Shown here piece after piece: positions 31,798-40,962 of a stretch of DNA of 64,000 nucleotides. The notes beneath the pieces were generated by a model that was not told the DNA's origin, made no database searches, and worked only from the letters and a program-made list of their open reading frames with translations. The stretch lies in assembly GCA_001872285.1 (NCBI GenBank), contig MNXU01000038.1:61623-125622 (forward strand), written 5' to 3'. The position numbers and the translations under genes were made by a program. How positions within the stretch are numbered: position 1 is the first letter of the stretch; each line of letters starts with the position of its first letter. This stretch comes from Betaproteobacteria bacterium CG2_30_68_42. GTDB lineage: Bacteria; Pseudomonadota; Gammaproteobacteria; Burkholderiales; Rhodocyclaceae.

Positions 31798-32214
31798 ATG
31801 TTCGAAAAGATACTCGTGGCCTACGACGGTTCCGACGCGGCCAACAAAGCCTTCGATCTCGCGCTCGATCTCGCCGCCAGATACGGCGCCGAATTGAAGG
31901 TGCTGGCAGTGGCGCGGCCACCCGAGTTCGGCGACGAAGTGGAGACCGAAGCGGTGCTGGAAAACTCGCGCAGGCACTACCAGCATGTCCTCAAACCCAT
32001 CAGGGATCGGCTGGCCGGCAGCAGCCTCAAACACGCGGTCGAAGTCGTCAGCGGCCATCCGGCCGAGCATATCGTCATGACGGCGGAACACTGGGGCGCG
32101 CACCTGATCGTGCTCGGCCATCGCGGCAAGGGACTGATGGGGCACTGGCTGGTCGGCTCGGTCGCGAAGCAGGTCCTGCACCACGCGCATTGCGCCGTGC
32201 TCGTCGCGCGCTGA
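31798..32214 (+). CDS. Universal stress protein (UspA family)
   Basis: A 138-residue single-domain Usp. It begins MFEKILVAYDGSDAANKAF and has the ATP-binding signature G-2x-G-9x-G-S in GHRGKGLMGHWLVGS, so it is predicted to be an ATP-binding type. It is cotranscribed with the upstream antiporter (12-bp gap, with AGGAGGCGCACGTC as ribosome-binding site). Usp proteins linked to transporters often act as regulatory subunits, which is the most likely role here. Confidence 0.92.
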   Translation: MFEKILVAYDGSDAANKAFDLALDLAARYGAELKVLAVARPPEFGDEVETEAVLENSRRHYQHVLKPIRDRLAGSSLKHAVEVVSGHPAEHIVMTAEHWGAHLIVLGHRGKGLMGHWLVGSVAKQVLHHAHCAVLVAR

Positions 32215-32292
32215 CCGGGCGTTTCATCGGCGGACGCGCCCGACGGCGCGACGACGATTCGGCCCGGCCCCGGTGCGCCTGCACCGCAGCTC

Positions 32293-32314
32293 CGGCGGTG
32301 CGACGCAATGCACG
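32293..32314 (+). repeat. 22-bp direct repeat, right copy (downstream of UspA)
   Basis: Right-hand copy of the repeat at 30501-30522, with one mismatch. It lies in the 203-bp gap after the UspA gene, 18 bp before a promoter-like -35 element at 32333. The rest of that gap holds no gene. Confidence 0.6.
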
Positions 32315-32332
32315 CGCGCGCGACCGCCTCGA

Positions 32333-32361
32333 TTGACCTCGGGCCGCGCCCGGATTACATT
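32333..32361 (+). promoter_or_regulatory. Sigma70-type promoter upstream of small membrane protein gene
   Basis: TTGACC at 32333-32338 and TACATT at 32356-32361 with a 17-bp spacer. It lies 57 bp before the GTG start at 32418 and separates that gene from the antiporter-UspA unit. Confidence 0.6.
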
Positions 32362-32417
32362 GCGGCTGCGCGCCGCCTCGCCCCGAGGCCGGGCCGACGC
32401 CGCTTCCGGGAATCGCC

Positions 32418-32711
32418 GTGGCAGACAGGAAAGTTACGAGCCGCACCGTGCGCTATGCCGTCCTGGTGACCGTGGTCACCCTGACCACGGCGTTCGCCGG
32501 CGCCATCGCGCTGATGGTCCACCTCGCCTCCAATCCGGAGGAGCTGGAACTGGACCGGATCGCCCCCTGGCTCGCGGTCGGCGCCGCGCTCGGATTGCTG
32601 CTGTGGTTCGTGCTCAACCCGGATCGCTACCGGCGCAGCAAGAAGCACCGGAAGCATCGATCCCGCAGCGAGCCGAAGGAAGCGCCTCCGGTCGAGCCCG
32701 CCGCCGAGTAG
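32418..32711 (+). CDS. Small membrane protein of unknown function
   Basis: A 97-residue protein with two predicted membrane spans (about 13-35, YAVLVTVVTLTTAFAGAIAL; and about 49-66, IAPWLAVGAALGLLLWFVL). A strongly basic tail follows (RRSKKHRKHRSRSE) and a Pro/Glu-rich end. GTG start at 32418. Not a family I recognise. A good promoter lies upstream, which supports its being real. It converges with the large oxidoreductase gene 6 bp away. Confidence 0.65.
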   Translation: MADRKVTSRTVRYAVLVTVVTLTTAFAGAIALMVHLASNPEELELDRIAPWLAVGAALGLLLWFVLNPDRYRRSKKHRKHRSRSEPKEAPPVEPAAE

Positions 32712-32717
32712 CCGCGC

Positions 32718-35700
32718 TCAGAGCAGGACGCGCTCGATCCCGCCCTTGCGCGCCCGCTCCAGATACTCCGCCATCCAGTCCGGGCCGAGCAGCCGCCGGG
32801 CGAGTTCCACCACGATGTAGTCGGCCCGGGTGCCGGCGTCCTCGTCGAAGCGCGACAGCCCCTGCAGGCAGGACGGGCACGAGGTGAGCACCTTGACCGG
32901 CACGCGCTGCGCGCCCGCGCGCGCCCGCTGTGCGCCGGCGCGCATCTCTTCCTCTTTGCGCATGCGCACCTGGGTCGCGATGTCCGGGCGGCTGGCGGCG
33001 AAGGTGCCGGACTCCCCGCAACAGCGCTCGTTGAGCGCGACCTCCTGCGCCATCAGCGCGCGGGCCACCGCGAGCGGCGGATGCGTCTTCATCGGCGTAT
33101 GGCAGGGGTCATGGTAGAGGTAGCGCACGCCCGGCACGTCCTGCGCCGCCACCCCCTTTTCCATCAGGTACTCGTGGATGTCGAGCAGCCGGCAGCCGGG
33201 GAAGATCTTGTCGAATTCGTAGCACAGGAGCTGATCCATGCAGGTGCCGCAGGACACGATCACAGTGCGGATGTCGAGGTAGTTGAGGGTGTTCGCGACG
33301 CGGTGGAACAGCACCCGGTTGCGGGTGGTGATCCGGGTGCCGGTCTCCTCGTCCCCGTTCGAGCGCTGCGGGTAGCCGCAGCACAGGTAGCCGGGCGCGA
33401 GCACGCACTGCACGCCCACGTGGAAGAGCATCGCCTGGGTGGCCAGCCCGACCTGGGAGAACAGCCGCTCGGAACCGCAGCCGGGAAAGTAGAACACCGC
33501 CTCCGCGTCCTCGATGGCGCGCGCGGGATCCCGGATCACCGGCACGATGCCCGCATCCTCGATGCCGAGCAGGGCGCGCGCGGTGCGGGACGGCAGCCCG
33601 CGCGGCATCGGTTTGTTGATGAGATGGATCACCTGGGCCGTGAGCGGCGGCCGGCCCGCGGTGGCGGGCGGGTGGGCGAGCTGCGCGCGCGCGAGCCCGG
33701 TCCAGCGGGCGAAGGCATGGCCGATGCGCTGCGCCGCGTAGCCCAGGCGCACGATCGCTAGGCGAAGCAGCTTGATCGTCGCCGGGTCGGTGGCGTTCAG
33801 GAAGGCCATCGCCGCCGCGGTGGCCGGCGAGAACTTCTTCCTGCCCTGGCGGCGGAGGAATCCGCGCATCGCGATCGAGACGTCCCCGAAGTCGATGTCC
33901 ACCGGGCAGGGCCTCGCGCAGCGGTGGCAGACCGTGCAATGGCCGGCGAGATCCCCGAACGCCGCGAAGTGGCGCCGGGACACGCCGCGCCGCGTCTGCT
34001 CCTCGTAGAGGAAGGCTTCGATCAGGAGCGAGGTCGCGAGGATCTTGTTGCGCGGCGAATAGAGCAGATTGGCGCGCGGCACGTGGGTGGCGCACACCGG
34101 CTTGCACTTCCCGCAGCGCAGGCAGGCCTTGATGGAGTCCGAGATCGTGCCGATCTCGGACTGCTCGAGGATCAGCGACTCGACGCCGAGCAGGCTGAAG
34201 CTCGGCGTGTAGGCATCGCGCAGGTCGGCGCCCGGCATCAGCTTGCCGCGGTTGAAGCGCCCCTGCGGATCCACCCGTGCCTTGTACTCGAGGAAGGGCC
34301 GCAGCGCTTCCGGATCCAGGTACTCCAGCTTGGTGATGCCGATGCCATGCTCGCCGGAGATCACGCCGCCGAGGCTGCGCGCGAGCCCCATGATGCGCGC
34401 CACCGCGGCATTCGCCTCGCGCAGCATCCCGTAGTCGTCCGAGTTCACGGGAATGTTGGTATGGACGTTGCCGTCGCCGGCGTGCATGTGCAGGGCGACG
34501 AAGACACGGCTGCGCAACACCGCCGCATGCACCGCGTCGATGCGCGCAGCCACGTGGCGAAAGGCGAGCCCCTCGAACAGCGAAACGAGCGGCGCGCGCA
34601 GTTCCTCCTTCCACGAGATGCGCCGCGCATGGCACTGCACGGCGTGGAACACGCTCGCCTGCGGCGCGCGCCCCAGCAGCGCGCCCAGCCGTTCGGACGC
34701 ATCCGCCGCCCCCTCGAGCAGCCGATCCATCGTCGCGGGCTCGCCGCACGGAGCATCGAGCCGGTCGAGGATTTCCCGCCAGCGCGCCCGCACCCGCGCG
34801 ACCAGTTCCAGGGCCCTGGCGCGCCGGTCGCCGATCAGCTCCTCGGCGGGCAGCGCCGGCTCCGGCTGCGCGACCGGAAGCTCGCCGCGCAGCATCTCTT
34901 CGAGCGCATCGCACAGTTTCAGTTTGTTGCCGATCGACAGCTCGATGTTGATGCGCTCGATCCCGTCGCAGTACTCGCCCATGCGCTCCAGGGGAATGAC
35001 GACGTCCTCGTTGATCTTGAACGCGTTGGTGTGGCGGGCGATCGCCGCGGTGCGCGCGCGGTCGAGCCAGAAGCGGCTGCACGCATCGGCGGAAGTCGCG
35101 ATGAAGCCTTCGGCTGCGCGCAGCGAAGCGATGCGCACCACCTCGGACGCCGCCGCCATCACCGCCGTCTCGTCCTCGCCCACGAGGTCGCCGAGCAGCA
35201 CCATCTTCGGCCGGCCGCGTCCCTTGGCCTTGGTGGCATAGCCGACCGCCTTCAGATAGCGCTCGTCGAGATGCTCCAGGCCGGCGAGCCGCGCGCCTCC
35301 CAGGCCCCCGTCCAGGTGGCGCTTGATCTCGACGATCGCGGGCACGGCCTCGCGCACCTCGCCGAAGAACTCCAGGCAGAACGCGCGCACGACCGGCGGC
35401 ATCCGGTGCAGGATGAAGCGCGCCGAGGTGACGATCCCGTCGGTGCCCTCCTTCTGCACGCCGGGCAGCCCCGCGAGGAACTTGTCGGTGACATCCTTGC
35501 CCAGCCCGGCCTTGCGGAAGACGGCTCCGGGGATCTCCAGGACTTCGGGCGCGCAGCGCGGACTCAGGCCGTCGGCTGCGAAGCGGCGGATCTCGAAGCG
35601 CGCGAGCGGCGCATCGTGGATCCTGCCCAGGTTGTGATCCAGGCGCACGACCTCCATGAGGAGGCCCTCGCAATCCACCATCCGCCACGACGCCAGGTTG

Positions 35701-36617
35701 TCGAGCGCCGTGCCCCACAGCACCGCCTTCTTGCCACCCGCATTCATGGCGACGTTGCCGCCGATGCAGGAGGCGTCCGCCGAGGTCGGATCGCAGGCGA
35801 ACACCCCTCCCTCGGCCTCCGCGGCCTCGATCGCGCGGCGGGTCACCACCCCGGCGCCGCAGGCGAGCGTGGCGACCTCGCGATCCAGCCCCGGCAGGCG
35901 AAGCTCTTCCACCGGACCGAGCCGGTCGAGCTTCTCGGTGTTGATGACCGCGGCCTCGCGGGTGAGCGGCACCGCGCCCCCCGTGTAGCCGGTGCCGCCT
36001 CCGCGCGGAATCACCGTCAGGCCGAGCGCGATGCACTCGCGCACGAGCGCCGCGACTTCCTCCTCGCTGTCGGGATTCAGCACGACGAACGGAATCTCGA
36101 CGCGCCAGTCGGTGGCGTCGGTCGCATGGGCGATGCGCGACATCCCGTCGAAGGCGATGTTGTCGCGGCGCGTGTGGCGGGCGAATGCGCGCAATGAACG
36201 CGCGCGCAGGCTTGCGGTCTGCGCGAAGCCGGCCGCAAACGCCTCCACGGCCGCCGCGGCCGCCTCGACCAGCTTCGCGACCTTCGTGCTGCGCTCCGCG
36301 AGCAGCCCCGAGGAATCGCCAGCGTCATACTGCTTGCGCCGTTTGTCGATCTCGGCGAGGCGGTGGCGCATCGCCTCCACGAGTGCCCGGCGCCGCGCCT
36401 CGTCCTCGAGCAGATCGTCTTCGAGATAGGGATTGCGGCGCACCGCCCACAGGTCGCCGAGCACCTCCAGCAGCATGCGCGCCGAGCGCCCCGTGACCCG
36501 CTCCGCGCGCAGCTCGTCGAGCACCTGCCACATCGGCTCGCCGAGCAGGCGGATGGCGATCTCGCGGTCGGAGAACGAAGTGTAGTTGTACGGGATCTCG
36601 CGAAGGCGGGCGCTCAT
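32718..36617 (-). CDS. Giant FAD/FMN-linked oxidoreductase with DUF3683, two Fe-S and CCG domains
   Basis: A 1299-residue fusion. In order: a DUF3683-type N-terminus (about 1-150); an FAD-binding type 4 domain with [15 protein letters not shown] at about 204-218; the FAD-linked oxidase C-terminal domain; two [4Fe-4S] motifs ([11 protein letters not shown] near 829 and [14 protein letters not shown] near 891); and a GlpC/HdrB-like domain with two CCG-type motifs (YFPGCGSER ... [13 protein letters not shown] near 1044-1090, [10 protein letters not shown] ... ERCCGESG near 1168-1200). This joins the D-lactate/glycolate/2-hydroxyglutarate dehydrogenase and LutA/GlpC-type electron-transfer modules in one chain. 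The substrate is unknown. The ATG at 36617 ([20 protein letters not shown]) is preferred to 36716. Confidence 0.88.
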   Translation of the reverse strand: MSARLREIPYNYTSFSDREIAIRLLGEPMWQVLDELRAERVTGRSARMLLEVLGDLWAVRRNPYLEDDLLEDEARRRALVEAMRHRLAEIDKRRKQYDAGDSSGLLAERSTKVAKLVEAAAAAVEAFAAGFAQTASLRARSLRAFARHTRRDNIAFDGMSRIAHATDATDWRVEIPFVVLNPDSEEEVAALVRECIALGLTVIPRGGGTGYTGGAVPLTREAAVINTEKLDRLGPVEELRLPGLDREVATLACGAGVVTRRAIEAAEAEGGVFACDPTSADASCIGGNVAMNAGGKKAVLWGTALDNLASWRMVDCEGLLMEVVRLDHNLGRIHDAPLARFEIRRFAADGLSPRCAPEVLEIPGAVFRKAGLGKDVTDKFLAGLPGVQKEGTDGIVTSARFILHRMPPVVRAFCLEFFGEVREAVPAIVEIKRHLDGGLGGARLAGLEHLDERYLKAVGYATKAKGRGRPKMVLLGDLVGEDETAVMAAASEVVRIASLRAAEGFIATSADACSRFWLDRARTAAIARHTNAFKINEDVVIPLERMGEYCDGIERINIELSIGNKLKLCDALEEMLRGELPVAQPEPALPAEELIGDRRARALELVARVRARWREILDRLDAPCGEPATMDRLLEGAADASERLGALLGRAPQASVFHAVQCHARRISWKEELRAPLVSLFEGLAFRHVAARIDAVHAAVLRSRVFVALHMHAGDGNVHTNIPVNSDDYGMLREANAAVARIMGLARSLGGVISGEHGIGITKLEYLDPEALRPFLEYKARVDPQGRFNRGKLMPGADLRDAYTPSFSLLGVESLILEQSEIGTISDSIKACLRCGKCKPVCATHVPRANLLYSPRNKILATSLLIEAFLYEEQTRRGVSRRHFAAFGDLAGHCTVCHRCARPCPVDIDFGDVSIAMRGFLRRQGRKKFSPATAAAMAFLNATDPATIKLLRLAIVRLGYAAQRIGHAFARWTGLARAQLAHPPATAGRPPLTAQVIHLINKPMPRGLPSRTARALLGIEDAGIVPVIRDPARAIEDAEAVFYFPGCGSERLFSQVGLATQAMLFHVGVQCVLAPGYLCCGYPQRSNGDEETGTRITTRNRVLFHRVANTLNYLDIRTVIVSCGTCMDQLLCYEFDKIFPGCRLLDIHEYLMEKGVAAQDVPGVRYLYHDPCHTPMKTHPPLAVARALMAQEVALNERCCGESGTFAASRPDIATQVRMRKEEEMRAGAQRARAGAQRVPVKVLTSCPSCLQGLSRFDEDAGTRADYIVVELARRLLGPDWMAEYLERARKGGIERVLL

Positions 36618-36704
36618 TGCGGATGGGCGGGGCGGCGGGAAAGCGTGGCATTCTACCCGCGCGCGCTGCCGGCTTCGGCCGGGCGAGGTGCCGCGGGGCG
36701 ATGG

Positions 36705-36710
36705 TATAGT
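36705..36710 (+). promoter_or_regulatory. Possible -10 element for the heme-protein gene
   Basis: TATAGT lies 60 bp before the ATG at 36770, in the 152-bp divergent gap. No clear -35 is seen in the GC-rich stretch upstream. Confidence 0.3.
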
Positions 36711-36769
36711 TCGCACCCGATCGCATCCCCTGCATCGACCCGGTCGCAGACATTTCCCCAGGAGACCCC

Positions 36770-37333
36770 ATGAACCTCAAGCCGGTTTTGATCGCGGCAG
36801 GCTTCATCGCGATGCCAGCCTTCGGCGACGACACTCAGCTCCTCGAAAATGCACGCCAGGTGGCCGCCTCGATGCCACCCAAGCTGCTGGAAGTCCTGAC
36901 TCGCGAGATCGCGAAGGGAGGCCCCGAGAACGCGATCGCGGTCTGCCGCGAGACCGCGCCCGCGATGGCGAAGGCCGCCTCCGAGAAGACCGGCTGGGCG
37001 ATCCGCCGGGTGAGCCTCAGGAACCGCAATCCGAAGGCCGTTCCCGACGCCTGGGAAAAAGCGGTCCTGGAGGACTTCGACCGGCGCGTCGCCGCGGGCG
37101 AATCGCCGGCCGCGCTCGAAAAGGTGGAGACCGTCACCGGCGACGGAAAGAAGGTCTTCCGCTACATGAAGGCCCTGCCCACCCAGGAGCTGTGCCTGCA
37201 GTGCCACGGCGCGCCCGAGCACCTGTCTCCGGCCGTGAAGGCGAAGCTGCAGGAACTGTATCCGGGCGACAAGGCGGTCGGCTACGGCCTCAAGCAGATC
37301 CGCGGCGCGATCACCCTCAAGAAGGCACTCTAG
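36770..37333 (+). CDS. Periplasmic heme-binding protein, DUF3365/Tll0287-like
   Basis: A 187-residue secreted protein with a signal peptide (about 1-19, [19 protein letters not shown]) and a DUF3365 domain with helices typical of Tll0287. A single c-type heme motif C142-L-Q-C145-H146 is visible. Related domains act as redox or gas sensors in front of kinases or as free-standing cytochromes. The role here is unknown, but its position divergent from the large Fe-S flavoprotein suggests an electron-transfer link. AGGAGACCCC precedes the ATG. Confidence 0.87.
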   Translation: MNLKPVLIAAGFIAMPAFGDDTQLLENARQVAASMPPKLLEVLTREIAKGGPENAIAVCRETAPAMAKAASEKTGWAIRRVSLRNRNPKAVPDAWEKAVLEDFDRRVAAGESPAALEKVETVTGDGKKVFRYMKALPTQELCLQCHGAPEHLSPAVKAKLQELYPGDKAVGYGLKQIRGAITLKKAL

Positions 37334-37459
37334 CCGGCCGCCGGCCCGGCGGCTGATGCGCGGGCGGCAGCGAACCGGCGAGGCGCGGGCCGCCCAGGGG
37401 ATCGTACGCGCGCACACCTTCCGGAGGCCGTCCCGAACGCGTACCTGGAACCTGACCGG

Positions 37460-37935
<476 letters not shown>

Positions 37936-37939
<4 letters not shown>

Positions 37940-38736
37940 GCGCCTGGTTCGCCGTCTATCTGCCGCTGGGCGCCTTCGCCGGTTTCATCGCCGGGCTGTT
38001 CGGGGTGGGCGGAGGGCTGACCATCGTGCCGCTGCTGTTCATGCTCTTTTCCTGGGAGGGTTTCCCGCCCGAGCACGTGATGCATCTCGCGCTCGGCACG
38101 TCGATGGGGACGATCCTCTTCACCTCGCTTTCGAGCATGCGGGCACACCACCGGCACGGAGCGGTGCGCTGGGAGATCGTGCGCGCGATGGCGCCCGGCC
38201 TGGTGCTGGGAACCCTCGGCGGTGCGACCTTCGCGAGCCTGGTGCCGACCCGGCCGCTCGCCATCGCCTTCGCCGTGATCGTGTATTACGCTTCCGCGCA
38301 GATGGTGCTCGACTTCAAGCCGAAGCCCCACCGGCAACTGCCGGGCGCCCTCGGGCTGTTCATCGCCGGCGCGTTGATCGGCCTGCTCTCGAGCATGGTC
38401 TCGGCCGGCGGCGGCTTCATGTCGATCCCGTTCATGGTGTTCTGCAACGTCGCCATCCATCAGGCGGTGGGCACCTCCGCCGCACTCGGCTTCCCGATCG
38501 CGGTCGCCGGGACCATCGGCTATCTCGCCGCCGGCTGGAACGCCACCGGGCTGCCCCCGTATTCGGCGGGTTACGTCTATCTTCCCGCGCTCCTCGGCGT
38601 GGTCGCGATGAGCGTGCTGTTCGCACCGCTGGGCGCCCGCACCGCCCACCGGCTCCCGGTCAAGCGGCTCAAGCGCGGCTTCGGCATCCTGCTCGCGGCT
38701 CTCGCGACCAAGATGCTCCACGGGCTGATGGGCTGA
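37936..38736 (+). CDS. Sulfite exporter TauE/SafE family membrane protein
   Basis: A 266-residue membrane protein with about eight spans in two repeats. The hallmark glycine motifs are FIAGLFGVGGGLTIVPLLFM in the first half and SSMVSAGGGFMSIPFMVFCN in the second. The family exports sulfite, sulfoacetate or other organosulfur anions, and many members are uncharacterised. The GTG start at 37936 overlaps the EVE gene stop in a GTGA. Confidence 0.92.
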
Positions 38737-38771
38737 GGAGCCCATGCGCATTTGCCGGGGAAGCTTCGAGG

Positions 38772-39476
38772 ATGAGCCCCTTGCGCAAGCAGTGTCTGAT
38801 CGCGTTGCTCGCCGGAGCGCTCGCGGCCTGCGCTCCTGCCGTTCCTCCGCGCACGTCCGCGGAAGGCACGCGCACTCCAGCGGATTTTCCCGAAACCGAT
38901 TATCGTCAGGCCGCGTCACAGGGCAAGAAAGTACTGCGCGTGGACTCCGCCCGCTCGATCGTCGTCATCGAGGTGCGTCGTGCGGGTCCGCTCGCCCGCT
39001 TCGGGCATGATCACGTGGTCGCGAGCCACGATCTGGGCGGAGCCGTCTCCATGACGGACGGTGTGGCGGACCTCTACGTTCCGCTCGGTCCGCTTGCGGT
39101 GGATGAGCCGCAACTGCGTGCTGCGGCAGGGTTCGATTCCCGGCCGTCAGCGGAAGACATCGAGGCCACGCGCCGCAACATGTTGCGGAAGACGCTCGAC
39201 GCGCAGCGTTATCCCTACGCGCGCATACACGTCGTTCGGACCACCGCCGGATCTCCGGCAGCGAACGTGACGATCGGGCTGCACGGCGTGGCCCGCAGCT
39301 ACGAAGTACCGGTCCGGATCGACACCGTCCGAGGCGGGATTTCCGTTGGCGGGAAGATGTCGCTCAAACAGACGGATTTCGGAATCGTCCCGCTCTCCGT
39401 ACTCGGTGGTGCCCTTCAAGTGCAGGATGAATTGGAGGTGCGTTTCCAGATCGTCGCGCAGGACCGTGGATTTTGA
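38772..39476 (+). CDS. YceI family lipoprotein
   Basis: A 234-residue lipoprotein with lipobox LAAC at C20. It carries a YceI-like lipocalin-type beta-barrel domain: LRVDSARSIVVIEVRRAG, RFGHDHVVASHDLGGAV, NVTIGLHGVARSYEVPVRID and GKMSLKQTDFGIVPLSVLGG. YceI proteins bind isoprenoid quinones or similar lipids in the periplasm. It starts 35 bp after the TauE-like gene. Immediately downstream begins a decayed transposase remnant. Confidence 0.9.
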   Translation: MSPLRKQCLIALLAGALAACAPAVPPRTSAEGTRTPADFPETDYRQAASQGKKVLRVDSARSIVVIEVRRAGPLARFGHDHVVASHDLGGAVSMTDGVADLYVPLGPLAVDEPQLRAAAGFDSRPSAEDIEATRRNMLRKTLDAQRYPYARIHVVRTTAGSPAANVTIGLHGVARSYEVPVRIDTVRGGISVGGKMSLKQTDFGIVPLSVLGGALQVQDELEVRFQIVAQDRGF

Positions 39477-39537
39477 GTAGCCGCCTCATCGTGGTGTTCG
39501 TGCCCGATGATCCCGTTGGCCTATTCCCTCCGCCCGG

Positions 39538-39630
39538 CGGCCACGGCCTCGCGCGAGCACCCTCGCGACAGGACTGACGCAGAAGATCGGCCGGACGCGC
39601 ACCACGATTCGGAACGATATTGATGTGCAT
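39538..39630 (-). mobile_element. Decayed N-terminus of an IS1634/IS4-type transposase
   Basis: Read on the minus strand from 39630, the sequence MHINIVPNRGARPADLLRQS continues with CREGARARP. This matches the N-terminus common in IS1634-like transposases (MHI-VPNR-S-P--LLRESYREG--VRKRTLANLS). After about 30 residues the similarity stops and no DDE domain follows. The surrounding 39477-39835 has no gene; it is the longest gene-free stretch in the window and contains a GGGGTCAGAGTT-like string (minus strand, near 39700) of the kind seen at mobile-element ends. It lies exactly at the edge of the ABC-importer cassette. Confidence 0.65.
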
Positions 39631-39835
39631 GGCCACAGGCCAGGCCATACCGCAGCAAACGCAAGCTCTCGCCAGGGCTGAAGCTTTCAGCACGCGCTCA
39701 ACTCTGACCCCCCTGGATATTCGATTCCCCGCCAAAGAGGCGCGCGAAAACGCTGGAACTTCGGGCTATGGGGCGAAGTCGGCGTCGAGCGAACGGTGAC
39801 GACCAATCTTCGAATACCTGCGACGACGAACGACC

Positions 39836-40924
39836 TCAATTCGATATGAACCGGATCTCGCAGCGCGGAATCCCGAGATTGACGGTGCTCTCCGGAGTGA
39901 ATGGCGTGGTTCCCGCGTGATGCGTCTGGTCGGCGATGATTTCGGTGCTGCCGACACGGATGCGGTAGCGTACGAACTCGCCCAGGAACTCGACACCCGA
40001 CACCGTGCCCTGCAACCATACGTGCTCGTGGTCGCGCACGGAATCGGCGACGCACACGGTCACGGCGTGCGGCCGAAAACAGATTTCGACGTCTCCTGCC
40101 TCCGGCGCATGAGGCAGTCGCGGCAGCTCGATCTCCCCCAGGGAAGAGGAGACCAGACTCACCATGTCGCGCGATGCCTTGCGAAGGCGGCACGGTAGAA
40201 GATTGATGGTGCCGACGAAGTTGGCAACGAAGCGATTGGCCGGGTTATCGAACAGTTCCAGGGGGGTGCCGATCTGCTGGAGCACACCCTGATCCATCAC
40301 TGCGATTCGATCGGCGGTGGTCATCGCCTCTTCCTGGTCGTGCGTGACGAAGATGGTCGTGATGCCCAGCTTGCGCTGCAGCGTACGCAGCTCTTCACGC
40401 ATGTGAACGCGCAGCTTGGCATCCAGGTTCGACAGCGGTTCGTCGAGCAGCAACACCTTGGGTTCGATCGCGATGGTGCGCGCCAGTGCGACGCGCTGTT
40501 GCTGGCCGCCCGAGAGCTGGTTGGGTCTGCGCCGCGCGTAATCCTCGAGGTTGACCAGCGCGAGCGTGGCGGCGACTTTCTGCCCGATCACCGATTTCGG
40601 CAGCCTTCGCTCCTGTAGTCCGAATGCAACGTTCTCCCACACCGACATGTGCGGCCACAGCGCGTAATTCTGAAACACCATGCCGACGTTTCTCTGCCAC
40701 GGCGGCACGCGCGAAATATCCTCGCCGCCGATCAGCAACTGGCCCGACTGCGCCTGGTTGAATCCGGCGATGAGCCTGAGCAGGGTGGATTTGCCGGAGC
40801 CCGACGGGCCCAGCAGTGCGAAGAACTCGCCGGGCTCGATGACGAGATCGATGTCGCGCAGGACCTGCGTCTTGCCGTAGCTCATCGCGATGTTTCTGGC
40901 TTCGACCTTGACCTTGTCTTGCAT
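39836..40924 (-). CDS. ABC transporter ATP-binding protein (FbpC/PotA type)
   Basis: ATPase of a ferric-iron/polyamine/2-aminoethylphosphonate-type importer, 362 residues. It shows Walker [18 protein letters not shown], the Q-loop in [13 protein letters not shown], the signature [16 protein letters not shown], Walker [17 protein letters not shown] and the switch His in [12 protein letters not shown]-terminal TOBE-like beta domain follows (about 245-360). The start at 40924 ([14 protein letters not shown]) is chosen although the frame is open into the permease gene. It is the last gene of a leftward binding protein-permease-ATPase operon. Confidence 0.93.
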   Translation of the reverse strand: MQDKVKVEARNIAMSYGKTQVLRDIDLVIEPGEFFALLGPSGSGKSTLLRLIAGFNQAQSGQLLIGGEDISRVPPWQRNVGMVFQNYALWPHMSVWENVAFGLQERRLPKSVIGQKVAATLALVNLEDYARRRPNQLSGGQQQRVALARTIAIEPKVLLLDEPLSNLDAKLRVHMREELRTLQRKLGITTIFVTHDQEEAMTTADRIAVMDQGVLQQIGTPLELFDNPANRFVANFVGTINLLPCRLRKASRDMVSLVSSSLGEIELPRLPHAPEAGDVEICFRPHAVTVCVADSVRDHEHVWLQGTVSGVEFLGEFVRYRIRVGSTEIIADQTHHAGTTPFTPESTVNLGIPRCEIRFISN

Positions 40925-40962
40925 GACGCCCCCATCTCCGATGCGAACCGGCGCCCGAGCCG

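Noticed and set aside
33109..36036. A 975-codon alternative minus-strand frame inside the large oxidoreductase
   Set aside because: Arg/Gly-rich shadow; the other frame holds the FAD and Fe-S motifs.
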